A DNA stretch of 64,000 nucleotides, from the NCBI GenBank assembly GCA_963784065.1, contig CAWAQA010000004.1:248001-312000 (forward strand). Reading direction: 5' to 3'. Made by a program: the position numbers and the translations under genes. Below the pieces are notes generated by a model, which saw only the letters and a list, made by a program, of their open reading frames with translations, did no database searches and was not told the DNA's origin. This DNA is from CAWAQA01 sp963784065 (GTDB taxonomy: Bacteria; Acidobacteriota; Vicinamibacteria; Vicinamibacterales; UBA2999). This document shows positions 32,619 to 42,332 of this stretch, piece by piece (position 1 is the first letter of the stretch; each line of letters opens with the position of its first letter).

Positions 32619-33650
32619 TCACGCCGCGCTGTTCTTCTTGGCGGCGTCGCCTTGCAGTTTTGCCAGCGCGTCCCAATGTTCGCGCTCGGCCGCCGACAGC
32701 TGCGCGGGCAGCTGGACCTCGACGCGCGCGTAGAGGTCACCCTTGTCTTCAGGTTTGTTCACGGCGGGCATCCCGTACCCCTTCAACCGGAACACCTGAC
32801 CGTTTTGCGTCAGCGGTGGAATCTTGAGCCGAACCGCCTTGCCGCTGAGCGTGGGCACCTCCGCTTCGCCGCCGAGGACGGCAGTGGCGACCGGCACCGG
32901 CACCTTCACGTAGAGGTCCCGTCCCTTGCGCTCGAATACCGGGTGCGGAGGCAGCTTGACGCGCAGGTAGAGGTCGCCTGACTTGGCGCCGCCGGTGCCG
33001 CGCTCGCCTTCACCGGCGACGCGCACGCGCGAGCCGTCGGTGACGCCCGCCGGGATGCGCACGTCCACCGTGCGTGCCTGGCCGTCGTGCGTCGTGGACA
33101 GCCGCCGGGCGCTGCCTTGGTACGCCTCCTCGAGCGACAGCTCCATCTCGTGCTCGACGTCGCGGCCCTGGCGCTGCCGCGTCCGGCCGCGCGCGCGTCC
33201 GGCTTCGCCGCCGAAGGGCTGGCCAGCGCCGGCCCCGCCGCCACCGCCGCCGAAGAACGTGGTGAAGAAATCGGAGAACGGGTTCGAGTCCCCGAACATC
33301 TCCTCCATCTCTTCCGGCGTCATCGTGCGGTAGCCGCCCTGGCCCCCGCCGCCGCCGCCGTAGTTCGCGCTCCACTGGCCGCCGGCGAACGGGTTCGCCT
33401 CGCCGCGCGCCTCGGCCTGCTCGTAAGCGCGCCAGTTGGAGCCGAGCTCGTCGTACTTCTTGCGCTTGGCGGGATCACCGAGGACTTCGTACGCCTCGTT
33501 GATTTCCTTGAACTTCGTCTCTGCGGCCTTGTCGCCCGGGTTCACGTCCGGGTGGTGCTTGCGCGCGAGCTTGCGGTAGGCCTGCTTGAGGTCCTTCTCG
33601 GAGGACGCCTTCGTCACGCCCAGCGTCTTGTAATAATCCTTGAACTCCAT
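32619..33650 (-). CDS. DnaJ-family co-chaperone, CbpA type (no zinc finger)
   Basis: The 343-residue J-domain protein stimulates DnaK ATPase. The J domain (4-68) has HPD in ARKHHPDVNPGD. A Gly-rich region follows (about 95-160: GGGGGGQGGY, GGGGGGAGAGQPFGG). The two C-terminal substrate-binding beta domains are present (GTGGAKSGDLYLRVKLPPHPVFER). The CxxCxGxG zinc-finger repeats of DnaJ are absent, so this is a CbpA/class B J protein. It lies between hspR (9 nt upstream) and clpB. DnaK and GrpE are not in the window. Confidence 0.92.
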   Translation of the reverse strand: MEFKDYYKTLGVTKASSEKDLKQAYRKLARKHHPDVNPGDKAAETKFKEINEAYEVLGDPAKRKKYDELGSNWRAYEQAEARGEANPFAGGQWSANYGGGGGGQGGYRTMTPEEMEEMFGDSNPFSDFFTTFFGGGGGGAGAGQPFGGEAGRARGRTRQRQGRDVEHEMELSLEEAYQGSARRLSTTHDGQARTVDVRIPAGVTDGSRVRVAGEGERGTGGAKSGDLYLRVKLPPHPVFERKGRDLYVKVPVPVATAVLGGEAEVPTLSGKAVRLKIPPLTQNGQVFRLKGYGMPAVNKPEDKGDLYARVEVQLPAQLSAAEREHWDALAKLQGDAAKKNSAA

Positions 33651-33659
33651 CTATCTCCC

Positions 33660-34037
33660 CTACAAGCCTAGCGCGTCGTTGAGGTGCCGCATCTCGGTGA
33701 GCAGCTGGCGGCGTCCGGCGCCCGTGCTGAGGGCGCCTTCGTCCATGAGCGGCCGGATTCGCCGCACCACCTCCGCGATCGAGAGCAGCCTCTGCACCCC
33801 GGCGAGGTTGATGCCGAGCTCGTCCACGAGGTGCTTGATCAGCCGGAGCTTTTCGAGTTCCTCGCGGGAGTACAACCGCATGCTGCCGACCGTCCGCGTC
33901 GGCCGGATCAACCCGAGCCGTTCGTACTTGCGCAGCGTTTGCGGGTGCATGCCCAGCATCTCCGCAGCCACGCTGATGAAAAGGAGATTCTGTTCGACCG
34001 CCATGCTCGGACCTAATGCTGAGTCGGGTTGACGCAC
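33660..34037 (-). CDS. hspR: MerR-family heat-shock repressor HspR
   Basis: HspR represses chaperone genes and uses DnaK as co-repressor. The 125-residue protein has a MerR winged helix-turn-helix (FISVAAEMLGMHPQTLRKYERLGLI) and the arm GSMRLYSREELEKL, then a dimer helix (LVDELGINLAGVQRLL). Start could be GTG at 34037 or ATG at 34004; the latter gives MAVEQNLLF, close to known HspR proteins. It is first in the run hspR-dnaJ-clpB-ftsH. In Actinobacteria HspR binds the HAIR element; no CTTGAGT-type inverted repeat is seen here. Confidence 0.88.
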   Translation of the reverse strand: MRQPDSALGPSMAVEQNLLFISVAAEMLGMHPQTLRKYERLGLIRPTRTVGSMRLYSREELEKLRLIKHLVDELGINLAGVQRLLSIAEVVRRIRPLMDEGALSTGAGRRQLLTEMRHLNDALGL

Positions 34038-34041
34038 ATCA

Positions 34042-34083
34042 TTGATACCCCACGAGTGTAGCTGTTGATACGACCCGGATCAA
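34042..34083 (-). promoter_or_regulatory. hspR promoter with repeated TTGATAC elements
   Basis: On the minus strand: -35 TTGATC (34078-34083), 17-bp spacer, -10 TACACT (34055-34060). The plus-strand heptamer TTGATAC occurs at 34042-34048 and 34065-34071, one copy inside the spacer and one just downstream of the -10. This placement suits a repressor site. Binding by HspR is inference. Confidence 0.55.
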
Positions 34084-34126
34084 CTTGGATTCCCAAGGAT
34101 GCGGCGCCTGGGCTAGGATTGGCCTC

Positions 34127-34832
34127 TTGCACCTCTCCTTTTCCGATCTGGCGACGATCGGGCTCCTCGTCGGCCTCGAAGGTCTCCTCAGCGCCGACAA
34201 CGCGCTGGTGATGGCCATCATGGTCCTCGGCCTCCCGAAACGTGACCACCAGAAGGCGCTGAGCTACGGCCTCGTCGGCGGGTTCGTGTTCCGCGTCGCG
34301 GCCACCGTCCTCGCCGTCTACTTGATCAGGTTGATCCTGGTTAAGCTCCTCGGCGCCCTCTACCTTCTCTACCTGGCGTTCTCACATTTCTGGGGTCATG
34401 AGGACCAGGCTGACCGCAGACTGGCACCAAAAGCGAAGGGGTGGCTGGGCCTGTCTCCGTTCTGGGCCACCGTCGTCAGGGTCGAGCTGATCAATCTGGC
34501 GTTCTCGATCGATTCGATCCTCGTCGCGGTCGCGATGTCGCCGAAGCTCTGGGTCGTGATCACCGGCGGTATCCTGGGTATAGTCGCGATGCGGTTGGTG
34601 GTCGGGCGGTTGCTGGTGCTCGTGCAACGGTACCCGGCGCTCGTCGACGGCGCATTCGTCATCATCGCGTGGGTCGGCATCAAGTTGAGCGTCGAGTACC
34701 TGCACGATGCCCATTACACCGATGCCGAGATTCCACGCTGGCTGTCGCTCGGGTTGATCGTGGTGCATCTTCCTGATCGCGTTCATGTATGCGAGACTGC
34801 AGGGTCCGCGTCGGGCGAGGTCGATCCGCTGA
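34127..34832 (+). CDS. TerC-family membrane protein, copy 1 (one frameshift)
   Basis: An integral-membrane protein of the TerC/Alx family, with the core LEGLLSADNALVMAIMVLGLP, the conserved acidic FSIDSILVAVAMSPKLW and VDGAFVIIAWVGIK. These proteins export metal ions such as Mn2+ or act with exported metalloproteins. One extra base at about 34766 breaks the last helix; correction reads LIVVIFLIAFMYARLQGP and stops at 34832 (234 residues). The TTG start at 34127 follows TAGGAT. The next gene is a homologue with the same layout, so this is a tandem duplication. Confidence 0.8.
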
Positions 34833-34886
34833 CGGAGAAGGCCGAAGCGATGCTCGACACGCATTCACGGAGTAGGATCGAGTGTC

Positions 34887-35689
34887 TTGGATATTCAAGT
34901 AGCCGATCTCCTGACGGTCGCGCTGCTCGTGGCCCTCGAAGGCCTGCTCAGCGCCGACAACGCGATGGTCCTCGCGGTCCTCGTCCTCGGTCTTCCCAGG
35001 AACGAACAGAGGAAGGCCCTTCAATACGGAATCATCGGGGCGTTCGTGTTCCGGGTCCTGGCGATTCTCCTCGCCGCTTACCTCATCCAGGTAAACTTCG
35101 TCATGCTCGTCGGCGCCGCGTATCTGCTCTGGCTGCCGTACAGTCACTTCACCGCACACGCCGACGCCGCGGAGCGGCGCAAGCCGAAGAAGGCGCAAAC
35201 GTGGCTCGGCCTGACGCGCGTTCTGGGCGACGGTCGTGCGAAGTCGAGTTGACCGACATCGTCTTCGCCATCGACTCGATCCTCGTGGCCGTCGCGATGT
35301 CCGACAAGCTATGGGTCATCATCACGGGCGGCATCCTGGGCGTCATCGCCATGCGCCTCGTGATCGGCCAGATGCTGGTGCTCGTCAACCGTTATCCCGC
35401 GCTCGTGGACGGCGCCTTCATCATCATCGCGTGGGTCGGCATCAAGCTGCTGATGGAGTACCTGCACGACATCGGGTGGGTGGGCTTCGAGATCCCCAAG
35501 TGGTTCTCGCTCGGCCTCGTCGCGGTGATCTTCGCGATCGCGTTTGTCTACGCGAAAATGCAGGGGCCCGTCGAAGTAGACGGCGCCGCCGGCCAGGCGG
35601 AGGATCTGCTGGCGGCGGACGATACGGCTGCGGTGGACGCGCTCGATGATCCTGTGCTGAAAACGCGGTCGGGTCAGCGCGGCGGCTGA
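34887..35689 (+). CDS. TerC-family membrane protein, copy 2 (two frameshifts)
   Basis: The second TerC paralogue starts at TTG 34887 after TAGGAT, just like copy 1. It reads LEGLLSADNAMVLAVLVLGLP, then two extra bases at about 35220 and 35242 break the frame; correction gives LTRFWATVVRVELTDIVFAIDSI, closely matching LSPFWATVVRVELINLAFSIDSI of copy 1. The corrected 266-residue protein ends with a hydrophilic tail (MQGPVEVDGAAGQAEDLLAA). Uncorrected, copy 1's frame happens to run into this region, giving a false fused 534-residue reading. Metal export is inferred from family. Confidence 0.8.
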
Positions 35690-35778
35690 TGCATCGATGA
35701 ACGACGATCGAATGGCGTGGTCATCGACCTGACGATCGATGATTTCGTCCTTCGACCTTCGGGCCTCGTTGCCGCCGA

Positions 35779-37587
35779 CTAGCGTCTGGCCGCCGGCGTG
35801 AGCATCGTCTCGCGCCTCTCTCCATTCCGCGTGTAGACGATCTTCACGGGCTGGCTCACCTTCAGGAGCTCGAGGGCGTAGGTGTAGTCGTAGATGTTGG
35901 CAATCGTCTGGCCGGCGATTTCGACGATGATGTCGCCTTTCATGAGGCCGGCCTGTTCGGCTGGACCTCCGCCGATGACGCCGCCGAGCAACAGGCCTTT
36001 GACCTCGGTGGCGTAGTCCGGGATCGTGCCGGTCGTCACCCGGACGCCCGCCATGCTGCCGCGCGAAGTGGTCGGCTGGTCCACCTTGGTGAACTGCGGC
36101 GCCTCGTCGGAATCGGCCACTGATCGGACGATGGCGGCGGCGAGATCGCCGATCCGATCGAGATCCTCGTAGTTGATCTTCTCGGCTGTGTCCGACGGCT
36201 TGTGATAGTCGGCGTGCGAGCCGGTCGTGAACGAGAGGCTCACGACTTCTGCCTGGTTGAAGCTGGCGACGTCGGTCGGCTGATACGGGTCGGGCTGGAC
36301 GACGAGGTCGAAGCCGGCTGCGACGTTGGCGCGTTCGAGCACGCGCGCCCACACCGGGCTGGTGCCGGTCGCCTGGACGACCAGCTTGTTGTTCTGCATG
36401 CGGCCGACCATGTCGAAGTTCAGATACGCGGCGAGCTGGGTCACCGGCACCGGGGGCATGGCGACAAACGCCGCCGAGCCGACGAGCCCAATCTCCTCGG
36501 CGGACCAGAGGGCGATGAGGATGTTGCGCCGGCGCGGCTGCTTCGACAGCGTCTCGGCGATGGCGAGGACCGCGGCCGTGCCGGACGCGTTGTCGTCGGC
36601 CCCGTGATGGATGCCGCCGGCATCCTCTTTCGATGCGAGCGAGTTGCCGTGGCCTCCACGGCCAAGATGATCGTAGTGCGCGCCGATCGCGACCCACGGT
36701 CGTGCCGTGCCCGCCACCGGCGCCGTCGCCGGCAGATAGGCGACGACGTTGCGGCCGTGCTGCCGCTCGCGCACGACGGCCGTCTTGAGCGTCACCGTCA
36801 TGCCCGGGAGCGGAAAGCCGGCGACGTGCGGGTTGCCGCTGTCGAGCTCCTGCTGGATCTCGCGCAACGGCTTCGCCGACGCGAACAGCGCGCTGGCGGC
36901 ATCGGCGCCGATGCTCGCGCCCGGGATGCCGGACCCCGCCAGCGCCGTGTCGAACGACATCGGAATCGTCTGGCCGGCATTCGGGGAGCGGGGCCCGGTG
37001 ACGACCAGGAGCGCCCGGGCGCCACGCTGCCTCGCGGCCATCGCCTTGTAGCGCAGGTCGGAGTAGCGGGCGAGGATGGCGCGCGTCGCCTGATCGGCAT
37101 CCTCGGGGAAGTAGCGCAGGACCACGACGATCTTGTCCTTGACGTCGAGGGTTGCGTAACTGTCGTACGCGAACCCTTGCGCCTCCGGCACCACGAGGCC
37201 GTAGCCGGCGAACACCGCCGGGCCGGTCACCTCGGCATCATCGGAGAACGAAAGCGCCTGCACCTGGCCGCTCGTGGCGAAGCCCTGGGTGCCGCCCCCG
37301 TCGCGCGCGACGGACAAGCGCGAACCACCGTCGCGGCTGCCGGCGGTGAACTCGAACGGCACGAACATGTCGCTGCGGCCCGGCAGCGGCCGCGCGCCGA
37401 CGCGCGCGAGTTGCGCCGCGATGTACTCGGCAGCGAGCCGCTCGCCCTCGGAGCCCGCCATGCGTCCCTCGAGGCGCGGCGAGGCCAGCATCTCGACGTG
37501 CGCGCGCGTCTTCGACGCGGTGGTCGTCTGCGCCGCCGCGGGCGCGGCGAGAACCAGTGCAAGCAGCAGCGTAGTCAGCGCTTTCAT
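35779..37587 (-). CDS. secreted M28 zinc aminopeptidase with C-terminal PDZ domain
   Basis: The 602-residue exported peptidase (signal peptide MKALTTLLLALVLAAPAAA) has a protease-associated insert (about 110-260) inside an M28 di-zinc domain. Zinc ligands and the catalytic base are visible: H and D of GAHYDHLG, HHGADDNASGTAAVL, the EE of WSAEEIGLVGS, NFDMVGR and the last His in SHADYHKPSD. A PDZ domain ends the protein (GVIGGGPAEQAGLMKGDIIVEIAG). ATG overlaps the stop of the propeller gene (ATGA), so the two are coupled; both likely act on extracellular peptides. Confidence 0.9.
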   Translation of the reverse strand: MKALTTLLLALVLAAPAAAQTTTASKTRAHVEMLASPRLEGRMAGSEGERLAAEYIAAQLARVGARPLPGRSDMFVPFEFTAGSRDGGSRLSVARDGGGTQGFATSGQVQALSFSDDAEVTGPAVFAGYGLVVPEAQGFAYDSYATLDVKDKIVVVLRYFPEDADQATRAILARYSDLRYKAMAARQRGARALLVVTGPRSPNAGQTIPMSFDTALAGSGIPGASIGADAASALFASAKPLREIQQELDSGNPHVAGFPLPGMTVTLKTAVVRERQHGRNVVAYLPATAPVAGTARPWVAIGAHYDHLGRGGHGNSLASKEDAGGIHHGADDNASGTAAVLAIAETLSKQPRRRNILIALWSAEEIGLVGSAAFVAMPPVPVTQLAAYLNFDMVGRMQNNKLVVQATGTSPVWARVLERANVAAGFDLVVQPDPYQPTDVASFNQAEVVSLSFTTGSHADYHKPSDTAEKINYEDLDRIGDLAAAIVRSVADSDEAPQFTKVDQPTTSRGSMAGVRVTTGTIPDYATEVKGLLLGGVIGGGPAEQAGLMKGDIIVEIAGQTIANIYDYTYALELLKVSQPVKIVYTRNGERRETMLTPAARR

Positions 37588-38720
37588 CTCTTTCGCTCCG
37601 GAGAACGGCGCAGCGCATCGAGCGCCGCCTGGTGATTCCACTCTGCGAGGAATATCTGTCCTTCGCGGCCGCCGCCGCGGCTCGACGTCCACGCCATGCG
37701 CCGTCCGTCCGGCGACGGCACGGGCAGACCATCGAAGCCGTCGGCATAGGTGATGCGGACCGGCTCCTTACGGCCGTCCACGTCCACCATGTAGACCTCG
37801 AAGTTCTCGAACCCGAGCTTGTTCGACGCGAACAGCATGTACTCGCCGGACGGATGGATGTAGGGCGCCCAGCTCATCGCCCCGAAATCGGTGACCTGCC
37901 GCGCATCCGTGCCATCGAGCTTCATCGTCCAGGCATTCGCGATGAGGCCCTGGTCGTCGAAGCGCCGCCAGACGATGCGCGTGCCGTCGGGCGAGAAGAA
38001 CGGGCCGCCGTCATAGCCGGGTACGTTCGTCAGGCGGCGCTGGTCCGAGCCGTCGGCGCGCATGATGTAGATCTCGCCGAAGTAGCTCGGGTCCACCTCC
38101 AGCTGTTTCTGCTCAGCCGGCGTCAGCGTGCGGTTGTACGCGTCGCGCATCGACGAGAGCACGATCCACTGCCCGTCCGGCGAGTAGCTGGCCTCGGCGT
38201 CGTAGCCGCGCGCGTTCGTCAGGCGCGTGAGCGCGCCGGTTTTCTCCGCGTAGGCGTAAATCTCGAACTCGGGGTCGTAGTCCCAGGCGTAACGGCGCTC
38301 CTTGCCCGACGCCCGGAAGTCGAGCTCCTCCTTCTGGAACTCCTTCGACTTCGGGTCGTGGTGCGTGGACGCGAAGAGGATCTGGTCCGAGCCCGGCCGG
38401 AAGAACGAGCACGTCGTCTTGCCGTATCCGGGCGAGATGCGCTTGGTCTCGCCCGAGGCGAAGTCGAGCGCGTAAATCTGGTAGAACGGATTGCCTGGCT
38501 CGCGTTCGCTCTGGAAGACGAGCCGCTGGCCGTCGGGGGACCAGTAGCCTTCACCGGCCCGCCGGCCCTCGACGGTGAGCCGCCGCACGCGGGACAGGAA
38601 CGACGATTCCAGGTTCAGCGTCCCCGCTTCCGGGTTCGGCACCGCCGGCTGCTGGGCCGCGGCGGCGGCGGAAAACAGCAGAACAATCCCGCAGAGAAGA
38701 CGTCTAATTGGCAAGGTCAT
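37584..38720 (-). CDS. exported TolB/WD40-like beta-propeller
   Basis: The 378-residue protein has a signal peptide (RRLLCGIVLLFSAAAAAQQ) followed by PD40/TolB-type blades: YWSPDGQRLVFQSER, ASYSPDGQWIVLSSMR, PFFSPDGTRIVWRRF and PVPSPDGRRMAWTSSR. Such propellers bind proteins or form the N-terminal gate of prolyl-oligopeptidase-like enzymes. There is no hydrolase domain of its own, but it is translationally coupled to the M28 peptidase downstream. Its start is only 16 bp from the divergent PBP1A start, so the promoters must overlap coding sequence. Confidence 0.82.
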   Translation of the reverse strand: MTLPIRRLLCGIVLLFSAAAAAQQPAVPNPEAGTLNLESSFLSRVRRLTVEGRRAGEGYWSPDGQRLVFQSEREPGNPFYQIYALDFASGETKRISPGYGKTTCSFFRPGSDQILFASTHHDPKSKEFQKEELDFRASGKERRYAWDYDPEFEIYAYAEKTGALTRLTNARGYDAEASYSPDGQWIVLSSMRDAYNRTLTPAEQKQLEVDPSYFGEIYIMRADGSDQRRLTNVPGYDGGPFFSPDGTRIVWRRFDDQGLIANAWTMKLDGTDARQVTDFGAMSWAPYIHPSGEYMLFASNKLGFENFEVYMVDVDGRKEPVRITYADGFDGLPVPSPDGRRMAWTSSRGGGREGQIFLAEWNHQAALDALRRSPERKR

Positions 38721-38736
38721 AAATTACCATCGAACC

Positions 38737-40761
38737 GTGCGCCTGTCAGACCTTCGTAGCCTGCCCGCCCGTCAGTGGCTCGTCGCCGTCTTCGGCGCCA
38801 TTCTCGTGGTGTTTCTCGTGGCCGCCACCGTGTGGACGGGTCGGCACGCCTGGACGATTTTCAAGCTGAATCGCGGTGTCGGTGACACTGTTTTCTACGA
38901 CGCCGGCGGCCGGCCGTGGTTTCGCCTCGACGAGCAGCGGCGGGACGTCCAGCTCGAGCAGATTTCACCATATTTCAAGGACGCGATCATCGCGGTCGAG
39001 GATCACCGATTCTATCTGCACCCGGGGATCGACCCGATTGCCCTGACCCGCGCCGTCGTCTACAACGTGAGCGGAGGCGACGGCACCCAGGGCGGCAGCA
39101 CCATCACGCAGCAGCTGGCGCGCACGCTGTTCCTGTCCAACACGCGCACCTACGGCCGGAAAGTGAAGGAAGCGGCGCTGGCGGTGCTGCTCGAGGTGTT
39201 CCTGAGCAAGCGCGAGATCCTCCAGCTCTACATGAACCGCGTGTTCCTGAGCGGCGGCATCTACGGCGTGGAGACGATGTCCCAGAAGCTGCTGCGGAAG
39301 CCGGCGGCGAAACTGACGCTCGCCGAGGCGGCGCTCATCGCCGGCATCATCCGCCGTCCGACCTCGTACTCGCCCTGGTCGCACTTCGACGCGGCGCGGC
39401 GGCGCAGCTTCGTGGTGCTGCAGCGGATGCGCGAGGAAGGGAAGATCACCGCCGCCGAGGAGCAGACGGCGCGGAACGAGCGCATCCGAATCCAGCCGCA
39501 GCCGGCGGTCACGAGCGCCAGGCACGGGTTCGCGAAGGAGTACCTGCGCCAGCAGTTCCGCGACATCTACGGTGGGGACAACCCGCCTGACTGGAAGGTC
39601 CACACCACGTTCGTACCCGAGTTCCAGGACGCCGCCGAAGCGTCGGTCCGCGAGGGTCTCCGACGGCTCGGCGCCAGGGGGCTGCAGGCCGCGCTCGTCG
39701 CCATGGATCCGCAGACCGGCAACCTGCTCGCGATGGTCGGCGGATCGGACTTCGCGACGACGACCTTCAACCGCGCCGTGCGCAGCCGCCGCCAGCCCGG
39801 CTCGGCGTTCAAGCCGTTCGTGTATGCCGCGGCGCTCGAACGCGGGCTGTCGCCGTTGTCGATGATTACCGGACTGCAGCAGGTCGCGATCCATGCGCCC
39901 GAAGGCGTCTGGATTCCGCGGGACGAGCGCGCGAACGAGCGCAACGAAATGACGCTGCGGGAGGCGCTCCTCGAGTCGAACAACGCGGCGGCGGTGCTGC
40001 TGCAGCAGCGGGTGGGCAGCGCCCCGGTGCTGCGCCTCGCCCAGGATCTCGGCGTGCGGAACCAGCCCGACGTCCCGTCGCTGGCGCTCGGCAGCGGGCT
40101 GGTGTCGCCGCTCGACCTCACGGCGGCGTATGCGGTGTTTCCCACGCTCGGCTACCGCGTGCAGCCGCGCGGGCTGGTGTCGGTGGAGAACGCGTCCGGC
40201 GAGCGCGTGCACCAGGTGCACGTCGAGCGTGAGCAGATCCTGTCGGAGCAGGTGGCGTTCCAGATGGTCACCATGCTGAGCGATGTCGTCGATCGCGGAA
40301 CCGGTGCGGCGGCGCGGCGTCTCGGCGTGCGCGGCGTCGTCGGCGGCAAGACCGGTTCGACCAACGACTATCGCGATGCGTGGTTCGTCGGGTTCTCCTC
40401 GTCGGTCGTCGTGGGCGTGTGGGTGGGATTCGATCAGCCCGAGCGCATTCGGGTCGGTGGCACGGGGGCGCGCGTCGCGCTGCCGATCTGGTCCGACTTC
40501 ATGCGGCGCACGGCCAGCCGTCTGCCGCGTGCGCCGATCGCGCCCCCGTCGGATCTGCATCCGGAAGAGATGTGTCGTCTGTCGTACCATCGGCCGGTGG
40601 ACGGCTGCCCGACCTACGTCGAGTATTTCAAGGACGGCGACGAGATTCCCACGCGGCTCTGCCCGATTCACCAGGGCAGCCTGAAGCAACGAGCCGAGCG
40701 TGCGATCCAGGGTGTATTTGGCGCCATCGGGCGCGGCATCATGGGGATATTTCGTGACTAG
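38737..40761 (+). CDS. penicillin-binding protein 1A (bifunctional transglycosylase/transpeptidase)
   Basis: The peptidoglycan synthase polymerises lipid II and cross-links stem peptides in the periplasm. The 674-residue protein has one N-terminal transmembrane helix (about 12-35). The GT51 domain has catalytic Glu88 in VEDHRF and GGSTITQQLART (119-130). The transpeptidase has Ser356-x-x-Lys359 (PGSAFKPF), S414-N-N416 and K538-T-G. The GTG at 38737 gives the natural short cytoplasmic start; an upstream ATG would overlap the divergent gene. All catalytic motifs are intact. Confidence 0.94.
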   Translation: MRLSDLRSLPARQWLVAVFGAILVVFLVAATVWTGRHAWTIFKLNRGVGDTVFYDAGGRPWFRLDEQRRDVQLEQISPYFKDAIIAVEDHRFYLHPGIDPIALTRAVVYNVSGGDGTQGGSTITQQLARTLFLSNTRTYGRKVKEAALAVLLEVFLSKREILQLYMNRVFLSGGIYGVETMSQKLLRKPAAKLTLAEAALIAGIIRRPTSYSPWSHFDAARRRSFVVLQRMREEGKITAAEEQTARNERIRIQPQPAVTSARHGFAKEYLRQQFRDIYGGDNPPDWKVHTTFVPEFQDAAEASVREGLRRLGARGLQAALVAMDPQTGNLLAMVGGSDFATTTFNRAVRSRRQPGSAFKPFVYAAALERGLSPLSMITGLQQVAIHAPEGVWIPRDERANERNEMTLREALLESNNAAAVLLQQRVGSAPVLRLAQDLGVRNQPDVPSLALGSGLVSPLDLTAAYAVFPTLGYRVQPRGLVSVENASGERVHQVHVEREQILSEQVAFQMVTMLSDVVDRGTGAAARRLGVRGVVGGKTGSTNDYRDAWFVGFSSSVVVGVWVGFDQPERIRVGGTGARVALPIWSDFMRRTASRLPRAPIAPPSDLHPEEMCRLSYHRPVDGCPTYVEYFKDGDEIPTRLCPIHQGSLKQRAERAIQGVFGAIGRGIMGIFRD

Positions 40762-40951
40762 GGGCTCCGGACTCACGGCTACGGGCGTCCCGCCGCACCA
40801 TATCCGAGGCCGCAGCCCGCGGGCCAGCGACGCTTGAGCTCGGCGGCCGGAGCCTCAAGGCCGAATCGCGCGTCTCAGTTATCATTGGCAGTTCGCCTTT
40901 CAATCGCTCCCGCCCGCGCACGAGCCGCGCGGGGAGCCGTACAGGAAACCG

Positions 40952-42038
40952 ATGTTTCGCTCAGCAATATCCCTGTTGTTCCTGCTCGCATTGAGTGCCG
41001 TCGCGTGTGGTGGCCCTAATCCGCAGGCCGCCTCCGAGGGCGCCCCGGCCATGCCGCCGATGGATGTCCGGACCGTGACGCTCGCGGAGAAGCCGGTTCC
41101 ACAGTCGTCCGAGTTCGTGGCGACCGTCCGCTCGCTGCGCTCCACGACGATTCAACCCCAGGTCGAAGGGTTCATCCGGCAGATCCTCGTCCAGTCCGGG
41201 GAGCGGGTGCGCGCGGGGCAGCCGCTCGTGCAGATCGATCCCGACCGCCAGCGGGCCGCGGCAACCGTGACCGAGGCGCAGCGCGCCGCGCGCGAGGCGG
41301 ATCTTGCGCTGGCGAAGCAGCAGCTCGACCGCATTCAGACGCTGCAGGCGGCGGGCGCCGTCTCCCGAGTCGCAGCTCGACGAAGCGGAGGCGGCGCACA
41401 AGAGCGCGGAAGCGCAGCTGAACGCCATCAGGTCCCAGATCCGCGAAGACGAAGTGCAGCTGCAGTACTACCGGGTGATCGCGCCCGGCGCCGGCATCGT
41501 CGGCGACATCCCGGTCCGTCAGGGCGATCTGGTGACACCGACGACGATCATCACGACCATCGATCAGGGCGACGATCTCGAGGCGTACATCAGCGTGCCG
41601 CTCGAACAGGCGACCCAGCTGCGTCCCGGCCTGACCGTTGAGCTGCTCGGCGCGGATGGCGAGGTGACGGCGAGCAACCCGATCACCTTCATCGCGACGC
41701 GCGCCGAAGACAGCACGCAGTCCGTGCTCGTGAAAGCGACGCTGCGGCAGGCGCCGCCCGCCATTCGCGTCATGCAATACGTGCGCGCGCGCATCATCTG
41801 GAGCAGCGATGCGGGGCTGGTGGTTCCCCTCGTTGCCGTCAACCGCATCGGCGGCCAGCACTTCGTGTTCGTCGCCGAAGAGGGAGAGCAGGGCGCGGTC
41901 GCGCGGCAGCGGGCGGTCTCGCTTGGCGAAGTGATCGGCGAAGACTACGTCGTGCGCAGCGGCCTGAAACCCGGCGAGCGCGTCATCGTGTCGAACCTGC
42001 AGAAGATCGGCGACGGCTCGCCAGTCAAGCCCAGTTGA
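40952..42038 (+). CDS. RND efflux periplasmic adaptor lipoprotein (one frameshift)
   Basis: The membrane fusion protein links an inner-membrane RND pump to an outer-membrane channel. Lipobox LSAVAC anchors it. Domains: first lipoyl half (STTIQPQVEGFIRQILVQSGERVRAGQPL), alpha-hairpin, second lipoyl half (GAGIVGDIPVRQGDLV), beta-barrel and membrane-proximal region. One extra C at about 41364 interrupts the hairpin; correction reads AGAVSESQLDEAEAAHKSAEAQL, giving 361 residues. AGGAAA precedes the ATG. The pump gene follows after a 294-bp gap filled by a repeat element. No TolC-like gene is present here. Confidence 0.87.
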
Positions 42039-42050
42039 GCACTTTTCACA

Positions 42051-42328
42051 AGTGGAAGAAGTGGAAGAAGTGGAAGAAGTGGAAGAAGTGAAGTAGACAA
42101 CTTGAAACCTGCAAACCTGGAAAGTGGAACGAGCTGATGCGGTCATTCGTCAGGGATTCGCAACGACGTCCAACGACAATGGAATTCGCAACGACCCCGT
42201 TGCCGGTGAATCGTGCCGACACGCAGCGAATAGCTGGTTGCACTTCTTAACTTTCAAACTTTTGCCTTTGTTCAATTCTTCAACTTTACTTTTTCCACTT
42301 CTTCCACTTTTCCACTTCTTCCACTTTT
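42051..42328. mobile_element. MITE-like element between adaptor and pump genes
   Basis: Four exact tandem copies of AGTGGAAGA and a partial fifth (42051-42090) face an inverted arm of TTCCACTTC units at about 42294-42328. Between them are about 200 bp without a credible gene, AT-richer than the surroundings, including CTTGAAACCTGCAAACCTGG and an imperfect counterpart AACTTTCAAACTTTTGCC near the other end. Terminal inverted repeats and no ORF suggest a non-autonomous element inserted in the operon, or a repeat-bearing RNA leader. No target-site duplication could be fixed. Confidence 0.5.
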
Positions 42329-42332
42329 AAGT

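Noticed and set aside
34085..35689. Single fused double-TerC protein
   Set aside because: The apparent fusion exists only because an uncorrected frame of copy 1 reads through to copy 2; both copies have their own starts.
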